From Akkermansia muciniphila (GTDB lineage: Bacteria; Verrucomicrobiota; Verrucomicrobiia; Verrucomicrobiales; Akkermansiaceae), in NCBI RefSeq assembly GCF_900184965.1, contig NZ_FXYA01000162.1, positions 110,441 to 174,440 on the forward strand: a DNA stretch of 64,000 nucleotides. Reading direction: 5' to 3'. Shown here piece after piece: positions 42,916 to 54,067 of this stretch. Position 1 is the first letter of the stretch. Every line of letters starts with the position of its first letter. Below the pieces are notes generated by a model. It saw only the letters and a list, made by a program, of their open reading frames with translations, did not search any database and had not been told where the DNA came from. The position numbers and the translations under genes are program-made.

Positions 42916-44244
42916 ATGTCAGGGATGATGAATTGGCAGCAGCTTTTGTCGGACGCACGCTGGGGGTCCAGGCACCGAAGCACGGCGTCTCCGCAGAAAA
43001 ACCGCAGCAATTATGACCGGGATTACGGCCGCATTCTGTTTTCCAGCGCGTTCCGCCGCCTTCAGGACAAGACACAGGTTTTTCCCCTGGGCCGCAATGA
43101 TTACGTCCGCACCCGCCTGACCCACAGCCTGGAGGTAGCCCACATCGGTTCCTCCCTCGGCATGCTGGCGGGGGAGTGGCTGGCCCAAAAGGGTTCCCTG
43201 CCCGCACCTATCATGCCTTCCGATGTCGCCACCATTGTTTCTACCGCCTGCCTGGCCCATGACATCGGCAATCCGCCCTTCGGCCATTCCGGAGAAGACG
43301 CCATTGAAACCGCCCTGAAACGGCACGGCCTGGAGCTGCCTTTTGAGGGTAATGCCCAGGGATTCCGCATCCTGACACGTACAGGGGATCCGATGGAGGG
43401 CAGCGGCCTGAAACTGACGGCAACCGTTTTGGGCGCCTTTATGAAATATCCCTGTACGCAATCCTATTCCGCCGCCGTCAAGAAAGGCAGCATAGTTGCG
43501 GCCAACAAGCTTGAATGCAAAAAATTCGGCATCGGGGAACAGGAAAGGGAAGCTGCTTCTTTCATGGCTGCCCATCTGGGTCTGATCCCGCGTTCCACAC
43601 CTGATGCAGCCCATCTTTGCTGGAGCCGCCATCCCCTGGCGTATTTAATGGAGGCTGCGGATGATATCTGTTACCGCATCGCGGATATTGAAGACGGGTA
43701 CTTTTCCGGCCTTCTGGATTTTGCTCCCACCAGGGATTTGTTCAGTCCTTTCCTGACGGAATCCCAGCTCCGTTATGTCCGGGAGCTGGAAGAAAAGAAG
43801 GAAAAAGATTCCTGCATCCATTACATGCGCGCGATCGCCATCGGAAAAAGCATTCAATCCGCTGTGGACAGTTTTGTGAACCACGAGGAAGATCTGCTGC
43901 AAGGAAGGATGGAACAATCCCTGATAGACAGCTCGGAATTGTCCGCCCCGCTGAACGGCCTGTACCAGTACGCCATCAAGAATGTGTACCGCGCCAGGGA
44001 GGTTATTGAGGTGGAAGCCATGGGGTACAAGGTTTTGGGCGAATTGATCGACTTCTTTATGGAATGGGTGAACCATCCGTCCTCCGGACAATCCCAAAAA
44101 ATCGCCATCATGCTTCAGGGCACCGACGTGCCCCAAAATAACGGAGGGGAGGCTGCGCGCCTGGCGCATATGCTTGATTATATTTCCGGCATGACGGATT
44201 CCTTTGCCCTGGAGACTTACCGGAAGTTGACCGGAATTCTGTAG
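42916..44244 (+). CDS. dgt: Deoxyguanosinetriphosphate triphosphohydrolase-like protein
   Basis: Hydrolyses dNTPs, classically dGTP, to deoxynucleoside and triphosphate. The 442-residue HD-domain protein has RLTHSLEVAHIG (His70), CLAHDIGNPPFGHSGE (His115, Asp116) and later histidines of the HD site. The N-terminal DYGRILFSSAFRRLQDKTQVF is diagnostic for dGTPase. The length is shorter than E. coli Dgt (505) and closer to other bacterial dNTPases, so substrate range may be broader. Confidence 0.9.
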   Translation: MSGMMNWQQLLSDARWGSRHRSTASPQKNRSNYDRDYGRILFSSAFRRLQDKTQVFPLGRNDYVRTRLTHSLEVAHIGSSLGMLAGEWLAQKGSLPAPIMPSDVATIVSTACLAHDIGNPPFGHSGEDAIETALKRHGLELPFEGNAQGFRILTRTGDPMEGSGLKLTATVLGAFMKYPCTQSYSAAVKKGSIVAANKLECKKFGIGEQEREAASFMAAHLGLIPRSTPDAAHLCWSRHPLAYLMEAADDICYRIADIEDGYFSGLLDFAPTRDLFSPFLTESQLRYVRELEEKKEKDSCIHYMRAIAIGKSIQSAVDSFVNHEEDLLQGRMEQSLIDSSELSAPLNGLYQYAIKNVYRAREVIEVEAMGYKVLGELIDFFMEWVNHPSSGQSQKIAIMLQGTDVPQNNGGEAARLAHMLDYISGMTDSFALETYRKLTGIL

Positions 44245-44302
44245 CTCCTTCCGGCAAGCCGGCTTGTGGACGGATTGCAGAATTCCCCTCCCTTTCACTG
44301 AA

Positions 44303-44330
44303 TAAAAAAGCTGCCCCATGCGGGGCAGCT
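44303..44330 (-). terminator. Rho-independent terminator, minus strand (after PDZ gene)
   Basis: AGCTGCCCC and GGGGCAGCT form a 9-bp stem with a 4-base loop. Read on the minus strand it is followed by CTTTTTTATT, so it terminates the PDZ-protein transcript, 48 bases after that stop. It could also limit dgt read-through. Confidence 0.8.
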
Positions 44331-44377
44331 GCCGTTAATTCCATGAATCCGAATTTCCCCGCTATTTCATGAAGCCG

Positions 44378-45337
44378 TTAAAAGCAGAAATTAGTTTCTA
44401 TGTTTTTCAAGCGTTCCCTGACGGCTTCCGGCACGGCGGCTTTTTCCTCCTGCGTATTGTAGGGACCGGAATACAGAACTTTCCCCGCGGAGTCCGTCAC
44501 ATGAACTGTGGTTCCCGTCCGGGAATTGGAAGAAACCACGATAGTCCCGTTGGCATCCGACATCCGGACGGAAGACGTGCTCTGGCCTCCTCCGGAGACC
44601 TTGCCCATGGGAGGCATAGGCATTTGGTGAAGGCCCTGCAAGCTCCGAAGCATCTGCGCCGCGCCGGGAGTCAGGTTCATCCGGCCGATGATGTCGTCCA
44701 TCCGGGAATCATCCATGGCGGAATCTTCCAAAAACTCATCCATCATCTGCTGAATATCCAGAATACGCTGAGAAAGATGAGGCCGTGCAGACATTCCGGA
44801 AAAAGGCGCCGCCTGACGCCGAACGGAGGGAACTGCTTGCGGCTGCGTGCGGGGATCCCCCTGAGCCGCCAATATTTCTTCAGCGGAAAGCGTTCCCCCA
44901 TCCAGGGTAATTTCAGCAGTCTCCCGCTTTCCTTTCCGGTAGAATACCGCCGTAATCCTGTCTCCGGGAGCCTTTTCAGACAGGGCTTCCGTCACGGATT
45001 GCGGACCGGACAGGGAAACATCCCCCAGCTTGACGATGACGTCATTTTCCAGAAGCCCGGCCCTGGCCGCGGGGCTGTCCGGCATCACTTTGGTCACCAG
45101 CACTCCGGGGAATCCGCTCAGTTCCAGCTGGGCAACAAGCGCTTGAGGCACCGTGCCCGGAACAATTCCCAGTCTGGCCGGTTTGGAAGAGGGGAGAGGC
45201 CTGACCTGATGCGTGTATGGCGTCAGAGGAGGCGGCTGAAGGTTATCCGTACTTCCTGCGGGCCGGTCAATGGAATATCCGGAGCCCGAACCTGCCAGCA
45301 ATCCCAATGTCAGAAAGATACAGGGTTTCATATCCAT
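44378..45337 (-). CDS. Secreted PDZ-domain protein
   Basis: A 319-residue protein with an N-terminal signal-like segment (CIFLTLGLLAGSGSG) and one PDZ domain. LGIVPGTVPQALVAQLEL and VLVTKVMPDSPAARAGLLENDVIVKLGDVSL are the usual PDZ carboxylate-binding and strand elements, as in DegP-type proteases, but no protease domain is present. The C-terminal region (SNSRTGTTVHVTDSAGKVLYSG) is unrecognised. In-frame ATGs at 45337 and 45331 are both plausible. It lies downstream of an ECF sigma and anti-sigma pair and may sense or bind envelope proteins. Confidence 0.72.
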   Translation of the reverse strand: MDMKPCIFLTLGLLAGSGSGYSIDRPAGSTDNLQPPPLTPYTHQVRPLPSSKPARLGIVPGTVPQALVAQLELSGFPGVLVTKVMPDSPAARAGLLENDVIVKLGDVSLSGPQSVTEALSEKAPGDRITAVFYRKGKRETAEITLDGGTLSAEEILAAQGDPRTQPQAVPSVRRQAAPFSGMSARPHLSQRILDIQQMMDEFLEDSAMDDSRMDDIIGRMNLTPGAAQMLRSLQGLHQMPMPPMGKVSGGGQSTSSVRMSDANGTIVVSSNSRTGTTVHVTDSAGKVLYSGPYNTQEEKAAVPEAVRERLKNIETNFCF

Positions 45338-45585
45338 GTGGGATAATATACAACATCTGTCCATACAATGTTCAAAATTCGTGCATTTTTTCTTCCTTCC
45401 CACGCCGCAGAATATCGGAGAATACCATATCTCCAAAATAAAAGATTCTCCCTTTGGGATAAAACCGCTGATTTTCCGGCTTCTTATCACCATGACGCCA
45501 GCCGGGCTTTTTTCCTCCCTACCAAGAAAAACTGGAAGGCCGCAACAGATCGCCCATTCCGGCGAGATGCATGCACCGCACTTTC

Positions 45586-46257
45586 TCAGTATTCCTTTTC
45601 AGGAAGAATCCTGCGGATAACGGCAGGAGCAATCACAGGTACGCGCTCATCCCCTCCCTGCAGTTCAAAAATAGTGGGCGTCCGGAGCAACTCCCGCTTT
45701 TCACCGGGAATTACAGGCATTTCAGCCTTTTCCGTGGAGGCTTCCCCGGCATTTCCGGCAGCCACCGTTCCGCCGGAAGGCGCCAGTGCATGTTGAACCA
45801 GCATGACAGCCCCCACAGCGGCAGCCGCAGAAATGCCGGAAATACAGGCAAAACGCCGCCAGAGGGAGATGTTCAACGCTTTTTCCCGTTTCTCATCACT
45901 GGCGCAATTCATGGCTTGCGCCATTTTACAGACGGAAAATTCCAGCATGGAAGAAGCGGAAAGCCTTTTCAGCCGGGTTTCCATCTCATGTTCGGATTCC
46001 GCGCACATCAGGGCACAGCATTGCTCCCTGAACAGGACTCTTGCCGGAGAGGGCTGAAGACGTTTCAAGAGGGATTCCATCTCATGAATTTCATCATCGG
46101 AGATTTCATCGCGGCGGAATCGGTTGTTCAAAGGGAAGATTTCCTCACACTTTCCGGCCAGCCGGGAAATCAGTTCATCAGATACGGGAAGGGGCTGCAG
46201 GGCGGCAGTACCGCCGCCTTCCTCCCCTGCGGCAGATGATGTTGTCTCATATTTCAT
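45586..46257 (-). CDS. Putative membrane-bound anti-sigma factor
   Basis: A 223-residue protein with a soluble, charged N-terminal half, one transmembrane helix at about residues 137-157 (FACISGISAAAAVGAVMLVQ) and a periplasmic tail of about 65 residues. It follows the ECF sigma gene by 15 bases. Gene order and topology fit an anti-sigma factor that holds the sigma factor at the membrane. No zinc ZAS motif (HxxxCxxC) is clear, although the N-terminal half is cysteine-rich (REQCCALMC). The function is inferred from context. Confidence 0.6.
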   Translation of the reverse strand: MKYETTSSAAGEEGGGTAALQPLPVSDELISRLAGKCEEIFPLNNRFRRDEISDDEIHEMESLLKRLQPSPARVLFREQCCALMCAESEHEMETRLKRLSASSMLEFSVCKMAQAMNCASDEKREKALNISLWRRFACISGISAAAAVGAVMLVQHALAPSGGTVAAGNAGEASTEKAEMPVIPGEKRELLRTPTIFELQGGDERVPVIAPAVIRRILPEKEY

Positions 46258-46272
46258 AAGGGCGGAACGGCG

Positions 46273-46884
46273 TTAGAATTGATTCTTTTTATTTCTTAAA
46301 GCCCTGCGGAGCAGGTCAATCCCGTAACGGTACCGGCTCGCCGCCGTATTCTGCGAGATTTCCAGCGTTTCCGCAATTTGCTGAAAAGTTTGCTCCCCCC
46401 ATATTTTCAGGACAATGACTTCAGAGAACTTGGGAGGGAGCTTCCTGAGCTGCGTTTCCATGAATTGTTTGAGTTCCTCATCCGCCGCAGCGCTGGAAAA
46501 CCAGGGGTCCGCATAAACATCCTCATCCTGTTCAGCGGCGCAGGCCTCATCTTCCCTTTTCTGGCGGCGGTCGGATTTGCGGCCATAATCCACCGCCAGA
46601 CGCCGGATGGAGGCAAAGACATAGGAGAGCCACGCCTCCTGCCCTCCCACAAATTCCCCGGAGGCCTCCTTGCGCGCCAGGCGTATCAGGGCATCCTGAA
46701 GTATGTCCTCCGCATCTTCCGGTGAGCGGGACTGCTGGCGGGCAAACAACAGCAACTGGGCAGCATGTTCCCGTAGCCACTCATCCCAACTCAGCAAATG
46801 GCTGCTTTCTCCCTCAATCACCTCCTCTTTTCTGACATAGGCCGGCGTATTCATTTCTGCATATTCGTTCCCTTCATCAACCAT
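46273..46884 (-). CDS. ECF RNA polymerase sigma factor
   Basis: A 203-residue extracytoplasmic-function sigma factor. Region 2 includes SPEDAEDILQDALIRLARK and WLSYVFASIRRLAVDYGRK, and region 4 has LRKLPPKFSEVIVLKIWGE and FQQIAETLEISQNTAASRYRYG. It heads the group with its putative anti-sigma and the PDZ protein, suggesting an envelope-stress regulon. An ATG at 46854 is an alternative start. Confidence 0.9.
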   Translation of the reverse strand: MVDEGNEYAEMNTPAYVRKEEVIEGESSHLLSWDEWLREHAAQLLLFARQQSRSPEDAEDILQDALIRLARKEASGEFVGGQEAWLSYVFASIRRLAVDYGRKSDRRQKREDEACAAEQDEDVYADPWFSSAAADEELKQFMETQLRKLPPKFSEVIVLKIWGEQTFQQIAETLEISQNTAASRYRYGIDLLRRALRNKKNQF

Positions 46885-46923
46885 AGCGCAACAGCCCCAT
46901 TTTTTTGTTTAAAATAAAAAATG

Positions 46924-46965
46924 GAAAGGCATGGCGGCCTCCCGCGGAAGGCCGCCATGCCTTTC
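46924..46965 (-). terminator. Strong Rho-independent terminator after the thioredoxin gene
   Basis: A perfect 17-bp stem, 46924-46940 with 46949-46965, and an 8-base loop, followed on the minus strand by a T-rich tract (ATTTTTTATTTT). It separates the thioredoxin gene from the sigma gene, so the latter has its own promoter. Confidence 0.88.
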
Positions 46966-46977
46966 AGGACACAACTT

Positions 46978-47922
46978 CTACTTCTCCTGATTGACAAATT
47001 TCCGCATGTTTTCAATCCATGGTTCCAGCTTTTTGGCCGCCTGTGATTCCGGATCGGCATCCCGGGCAATTTTCAAGTATTCCAGAACCTTGGGGAAATT
47101 ACGTTCCTGGGCATACCCATCGCTGATATATTTGGCGATTTCCAGACGAATCGGAGGGAGCATGTCTTTATTTTCCAGCATATTCAATGCTTCCTTACGG
47201 GCGGCGAGCATATCTGCCGCAGAGAATTTTCCCGAATATTTCCGGCAGAATTGCTCCCACATAAGCCGTTGCTTCTCCATGGTTGCAGCCTTTTCAGACT
47301 TCCCCGCGAATCCGTATTTATCTTCCGGGTCCAAGACGGAAATTTCTGCAATCAACTCCTTCTGAAAAGGCTGCAAATCTTCCGGAAGCACGTTCAGGGC
47401 CTTAACCAGCTGCTCCAGTTTTTCCTTTCCTTTCAGCGGCAGGGCCGCCGCCACAGCCTCTTTCAACTTCTTCCTCGTTTCTCCGGCAGCCTCCAGTTTC
47501 TTCAGATATTCCTCCGGCGTCCTGGTCGCACTCATTATTTTAGCATAAGGAGCGCCATTCCCTTCCATCAGCAAAACAGTCGGGAATGAGGAAACGCCGT
47601 AACGGCGCATCAGATCTTCATGGAATTTAAGCTGTTCCGGAGGCATTTTCCCGGCGGTCTTGGGAAAATCCAGCTCCAGCAGCACGAATTGATGATCCGC
47701 CGCATATTTGGCGAACGCATCCGTGTCAAAAATATTCTTGCGCAGATAAATACATCCGGGGCACCAGTCGGAACCGGTAAAGTCAACCAGTACCGGCTGT
47801 CCGCTCTTTCCGGCTTTCTCCAGCGCCTTATTCCAATCAGTCTCCCAGGAGGAAGACGCGGAACAAATCAAAGCGGAGGCCAAGGAAAGAACGCCAATTG
47901 CAGAAAAAAATGAACTTCTCAT
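46978..47922 (-). CDS. Secreted thioredoxin-fold protein
   Basis: A 314-residue protein with a signal peptide (SSFFSAIGVLSLASALICSAS) and a thioredoxin domain with active site DWCPGC (Cys54, Cys57) and the cis-proline in SSFPTVLLMEG. A helical C-terminal region of about 150 residues is added, with TPR-like character (NFPKVLEYLKIARDADPESQA). It probably acts in periplasmic disulfide exchange. The CPGC dipeptide between the cysteines is not the DsbA or thioredoxin standard, so redox direction is open. Confidence 0.82.
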   Translation of the reverse strand: MRSSFFSAIGVLSLASALICSASSSWETDWNKALEKAGKSGQPVLVDFTGSDWCPGCIYLRKNIFDTDAFAKYAADHQFVLLELDFPKTAGKMPPEQLKFHEDLMRRYGVSSFPTVLLMEGNGAPYAKIMSATRTPEEYLKKLEAAGETRKKLKEAVAAALPLKGKEKLEQLVKALNVLPEDLQPFQKELIAEISVLDPEDKYGFAGKSEKAATMEKQRLMWEQFCRKYSGKFSAADMLAARKEALNMLENKDMLPPIRLEIAKYISDGYAQERNFPKVLEYLKIARDADPESQAAKKLEPWIENMRKFVNQEK

Positions 47923-48008
47923 GTTAACCGCACTATAGCATTATCCCTGCGCGTGTCATTCTTTTTTAAGAAGAACCGGCTTCATCAGAAACTCCTGAAC
48001 AAAGACGC

Positions 48009-50014
<2,006 letters not shown>

Positions 50015-50021
50015 TGAAAAA

Positions 50022-50050
50022 AGAATAACATGGACTTTCTCTCCATCCAA
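50022..50050 (-). promoter_or_regulatory. thiC promoter
   Basis: On the minus strand TTGGAT and TATTCT are separated by 17 bases. The predicted start site falls just upstream of the riboswitch aptamer. The remaining gap to the plus-strand ECF gene (to 50367) shows nothing else I can identify. Confidence 0.6.
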
Positions 50051-50367
50051 GCGTTTTCCAGCCCGGCGTGGTGAAACCGGAGAGCCAAAGGGACGGCCTC
50101 CATTCCTCCCCCCGGACAATCCCCTTCCGCCCTTGTTAAATCGGCGGGCATGGAAGGAATCCATCAACGCCCCGGCCCCGCTTCTTCAAAAGCGTGAATA
50201 TTTTCCGGGCTTCGAAAAGAGCAAAAGTTTTACCAGACCCCTGTGCGAAAAAAGAAAGACCTGTTTTCATCTCGTCAGCCATGTAAAGACAGGATAAACT
50301 TTTTTCTGGAATACGCCCTGCCGGCCGCAACCTTTCACCGGACACGGGGTTTATAGAAGGGTATTTC

Positions 50368-50961
50368 ATGGACGAAGCACAAGACATGCCGCCTGCGGAA
50401 CCAGACGAAGATGCCAAGCTGATGCTGAGGGTCAGGAATGGCGACGCTTCCGCCATGGAAATGCTGGTCCGCAAACACCAGAATTCCGTATATGCGGCTG
50501 TGGCCCGCATGTTGAACAATGGTCCGGAGACAGAGGACATCGCCCAGCAGGTATTCATCCGCATCTGGAAGGGAGCCGGGAATTACGAACCTTCCGCACG
50601 GTTTACCACCTGGATGTTCACCATCCTGCGCAATCTGGTGTTCAATGAAGTGCGCCGCCAGAAACGCAAGCCTACCACCTCCGCAGACGCCATGGAGGAG
50701 GAAGGTGGAATGGCCGTATTTCTGGAACCTTCCCAGGCCCCGGACGAAGCGCTGGAGCATACGGAACTCCGGCAAGCCGTGGACGCGGCAATCGCAGCCC
50801 TGCCGGAAAAGGCGCGGCTGGCCGTTCAATTGCGCCGTTTCGAAAACATGCCCTATGAGGAAATAGCCAAGGTGCTGGATATGACGGTTCCCGCTACCAA
50901 AAGCCTGCTGTTCCGCGCCAGAAACATGCTGAAGGAAGCTCTTGCTTCCTTTTTATCCTGA
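50368..50961 (+). CDS. ECF RNA polymerase sigma factor
   Basis: A 197-residue sigma factor. Region 2 includes GPETEDIAQQVFIRIWKG and FTTWMFTILRNLVFNEVRR, and region 4 has LPEKARLAVQLRRFENMPYEEIAKVLDM and VPATKSLLFRARN. No anti-sigma gene lies next to it: thiC is divergent upstream and the sialidase is convergent downstream. Its regulon is unknown. Confidence 0.92.
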   Translation: MDEAQDMPPAEPDEDAKLMLRVRNGDASAMEMLVRKHQNSVYAAVARMLNNGPETEDIAQQVFIRIWKGAGNYEPSARFTTWMFTILRNLVFNEVRRQKRKPTTSADAMEEEGGMAVFLEPSQAPDEALEHTELRQAVDAAIAALPEKARLAVQLRRFENMPYEEIAKVLDMTVPATKSLLFRARNMLKEALASFLS

Positions 50962-51110
50962 CAATTGCGTCTTTCAAAAAATTAACAATGCACTGCCAGC
51001 TTTCCCGTCAGAGGGAGAGGAGCCATTTTCTGCACGGTTTTCCGCCTTTAGCGGCAAATAATCTCCCGGAGCCCGACGGCCAGGTCTTTTCACAAAAACA
51101 CACCCGGAAC

Positions 51111-51146
51111 AAAAAACGGGCCGTTCTCCAGAGGAAACGGCCCGTT
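51111..51146 (-). terminator. Rho-independent terminator after the sialidase gene
   Basis: AACGGGCCGTT pairs with AACGGCCCGTT (11 bp, about a 10-base loop). On the minus strand a TTTTTT tract follows. It lies 24 bases after the sialidase stop and may also stop the convergent ECF transcript. Confidence 0.82.
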
Positions 51147-51169
51147 CAACATGTTACCGGGAAACGGAA

Positions 51170-53218
51170 TCAGCGCGCATTTTTGGCGTTAAGAACATCC
51201 TTGTAGGGAATTTTCAGGAAATTCAGCGCCCCCTGGGATTCGTACAGCACGCCCACATGGTTCTTGTCTACCGGCGCCAGGCAGGAATACCCCCAGCCTT
51301 TGCGGGCATCGTAAAGGAGCCACTTGTCTTCCGGCCATGAACCGGCGTCATCCGTAGAGGCTTTCAGCGTCATGTGGGAACGTCCGGATGTGGTATTGGG
51401 ATTGGAAAACAGAACCACCCTGCCCGCCCCCGGCACGCCGTCCACGGCAAGCAGGCTGCCCTGACAGACCGGCTCCTTCAGCTGGGAAGTGCGGTTGGTG
51501 GGGTGTTTTTCCCAGGTCTGGCCCAGGTCCTTCGTAACGCCCACTACGCGGGAACCGCCCCAGTTGCACCGGGCGTTGATCATGATGGAACCGTCTTCCA
51601 GCTCAATCACCTGGGCTTCCGTCGTCTGCTGGTTGACGCCCGTGCCGCAGTGCCAGGTTTTCCCCCGGTCTTTGGAATAAACAATGGTGGACCACGGCAC
51701 CCCCTTGCCGTCCCAATACTGGGCGGCGAAAACCAGCGTGCCGTCTTTCATGCAAATGCCGTTGCCGGGGCCATTGAACAAAATGCGCCAATCCTTGTTC
51801 TTGGTCTGTTCCGTGATATTAATCGGCTTGGACCAGGTCAGGCCATCGTCATCGCTGTAGGCCAGCACCAGCTGTCCGCAGGCCTCCGGGGAATTGTCTC
51901 CAGACTTGCTGCCCCAGATGGAATGCCTGTGGCTCCATATGGCGGCCACCCAGATGCGCCCCGTCTTTTCATCCACCAGAATGGCCGGATCCCCTACGCC
52001 TTTGGTAGCCCCCAGAGAAGGGGCAATCTTGGAATCATCAATGGCGATCTTGACGTCAGACCAGGTACGGCCTCCGTCCGCGGAACGGCTTACGCCCACG
52101 TCAATGTTGGCAGGCAGGTCTCCGGCATGATTGTACCGGATATCGTACACGGCCAGCAGAGTTCCTTTCTTGGAACGGGCCAGCCCGGGAATACGGTAAA
52201 ATTTGGAGTTGAAATCCCCATGCCTGACTACGGCCGCGCCGATGCGCTGCGCTACGGGAGCCGCATTGGCAACCTTCACCAGTTTATTGCCCGCCACAAG
52301 GCTGGCCGGACGCACCACCACCCTGCCGTCCAGGGAGGCTCCTTCTTTCATCGTCACGCAAGCCCACAGGTAATTGTCTCCGGGCTCCAGCTCCATGTTC
52401 CCCTTCACAGAAATCTGAGGTCTCGTGGAACCGGCAAGCTTTACCGTGCCAAGAACCTGGGAAGAGTCTTTCGGAAACGGCTCTTCCCCATGATGAACGT
52501 GGGGCTCCTCTTCCCCCCGCATGACAGTCACGGATGCAATGTCGGAAAGCTTCGTCGTACCCGTAAAATCCAGATTGACGGCTGTCAGGAACTGGGGATT
52601 AAGGCAGCCGTCCGTCCGGACATTCAGGGAAAGAACAGGGTTGCACGGGATGCGCACCATCACCGGATAGGCGGAAGAGGCCATCTCCACCTGAGGATTC
52701 ACCTTCATGGGAATACAGGGAACGATGAACAAATCGTCCAGCTTCATTCCCTTATTCTCCGGAGAAGTAAGCCTGAACAGCAGGGAACGCGTTCCGGCGG
52801 GAACACTGGCTTTTATCTTGGTATGAAACCCGCCCGTCCTGATATCCTTGCCGTCATAAATCTTCTTCTCTCCCTTCGGTCCTATGGCCACAATGGAAAA
52901 TTCAAAAGGGGCCTGTCCGGTCCATCGCTCCGCCCAAGCTGACAGCCGGACTTCTCTGGAAGGAATATCCTTCAAGTCCAGTTTCAATTCGGTATCCTGC
53001 CCGCCGAACATCCGCAGGGAAGATTTCCCGGATTTTCCTCCTCTCCCGATTTCCGCCACGCCGTCCCCGCAGGACATGGGACCGTATTTGGTGGGAAGAG
53101 ACGTGAACCTGCCTTGTTTGGCCTGCTCAAAGCTTTCCGTACCAAGAGCAGCGGGAACAGACAGCCCCAAGGCGCACAAAAGGGCCACCCCCGTTAATGT
53201 ATTCAAAGATAAACGCAT
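51170..53218 (-). CDS. Secreted exo-alpha-sialidase (GH33)
   Basis: Releases terminal sialic acid from mucin and other host glycans. The 682-residue protein has a signal peptide (residues 1 to about 26), an N-terminal beta-sandwich that may bind carbohydrate (to about 175), a second domain (to about 320) and a six-bladed sialidase domain. The arginine motif FYRIPGL is at 340-346. Asp-boxes include SADGGRTW (379-386), SDDDGLTW, SKDRGKTW and TKDLGQTW. The architecture resembles gut sialidases with an N-terminal binding module. It probably acts in the periplasm or outside the cell and fits the neighbouring fucose genes as part of mucin use. Confidence 0.93.
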   Translation of the reverse strand: MRLSLNTLTGVALLCALGLSVPAALGTESFEQAKQGRFTSLPTKYGPMSCGDGVAEIGRGGKSGKSSLRMFGGQDTELKLDLKDIPSREVRLSAWAERWTGQAPFEFSIVAIGPKGEKKIYDGKDIRTGGFHTKIKASVPAGTRSLLFRLTSPENKGMKLDDLFIVPCIPMKVNPQVEMASSAYPVMVRIPCNPVLSLNVRTDGCLNPQFLTAVNLDFTGTTKLSDIASVTVMRGEEEPHVHHGEEPFPKDSSQVLGTVKLAGSTRPQISVKGNMELEPGDNYLWACVTMKEGASLDGRVVVRPASLVAGNKLVKVANAAPVAQRIGAAVVRHGDFNSKFYRIPGLARSKKGTLLAVYDIRYNHAGDLPANIDVGVSRSADGGRTWSDVKIAIDDSKIAPSLGATKGVGDPAILVDEKTGRIWVAAIWSHRHSIWGSKSGDNSPEACGQLVLAYSDDDGLTWSKPINITEQTKNKDWRILFNGPGNGICMKDGTLVFAAQYWDGKGVPWSTIVYSKDRGKTWHCGTGVNQQTTEAQVIELEDGSIMINARCNWGGSRVVGVTKDLGQTWEKHPTNRTSQLKEPVCQGSLLAVDGVPGAGRVVLFSNPNTTSGRSHMTLKASTDDAGSWPEDKWLLYDARKGWGYSCLAPVDKNHVGVLYESQGALNFLKIPYKDVLNAKNAR

Positions 53219-53365
53219 CGTATTTATGGTGTGTTTCGCTGGATATATACGCCGCTCATCAGGACAATCTTGCCCGGAGCAGCGCCATTTGCCGGTCCGT
53301 TTTCTAACACACGGCTTTCCGTTGCGTCCAGCCCCGCTTTGAACGGCCTGAAGAAAGACCAGTCC

Positions 53366-53878
53366 CTATTTTCCCGTTTTTCCTTCGGAAAGAGCCGCCG
53401 GCTCCACGGAAATCACGGGGCGTTCCGGGAAAGAACTGGAGTTCCGGTGCATATAGTAATGGGCCCAGTGAAGAACCACCTTGTCCCCCGGTTTGAGGGC
53501 GGATATCTTCTTCAAAACATCCGCGCCCTGCAGGAGGGGCTTGTGCGCCGGATTAACGTCCACCATCAGCTGCTCCTGCTTTTCATCGCCGTACTTGCCC
53601 GGTTTCCGGTAATCCAGGTACTTGACGATCCGGAAAACGGCGAAATCCCTGGCGTGGTCACACTTGTCCGGACACAGGGAAGTAAGAAACATGCATTTCC
53701 GGTGAATCATTCCCGTAAACTCCGCTTCCGCCACATGATCCGACAACAATTCCCCTGAAGGCAGTTTCGCATCGCTTTGTTCATTTACCCTTTCCGGATC
53801 CGCAATGGGGGAATCTTCAGCCTGAACGCTCCAGAATCCCGCCAGGCCCAGACAGACTGCCAGAATGCTCTTTTTCAT
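53366..53878 (-). CDS. Secreted protein of unknown function
   Basis: A 170-residue protein with a clear signal peptide (MKKSILAVCLGLAGFWSVQA). Three cysteines are close together, in KCMFLTSLCPDKCDHARDF. No known domain is recognised; the mature part looks like a small beta-rich fold (GDKVVLHWAHYYMHRN). The frame extends to 53914, but ATG 53878 starts the signal peptide. It is next to the sialidase (147-base gap) and divergent from fucP. Confidence 0.72.
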   Translation of the reverse strand: MKKSILAVCLGLAGFWSVQAEDSPIADPERVNEQSDAKLPSGELLSDHVAEAEFTGMIHRKCMFLTSLCPDKCDHARDFAVFRIVKYLDYRKPGKYGDEKQEQLMVDVNPAHKPLLQGADVLKKISALKPGDKVVLHWAHYYMHRNSSSFPERPVISVEPAALSEGKTGK

Positions 53879-54067
53879 CTTTCTATCCCTAGCCGCCGCA
53901 AAAACACAAGTCAAGAAGAAAGAGCTTCTGCTGCGGACACTGACGGGGCATCACCACGAAAAAAACATCCTTTTATTTTTTCTATCAACAGGTTGGATAA
54001 TTTCTGGACTCTTTCAGGTTTCCAGATTGACGCACCGCCGTCCTTATGAGAAATTGGCAAAAGCAAT

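Noticed and set aside
51374..52942. 522-residue plus-strand open frame antisense to the sialidase
   Set aside because: The sialidase has all family motifs on the other strand; this frame shows only low-complexity composition.
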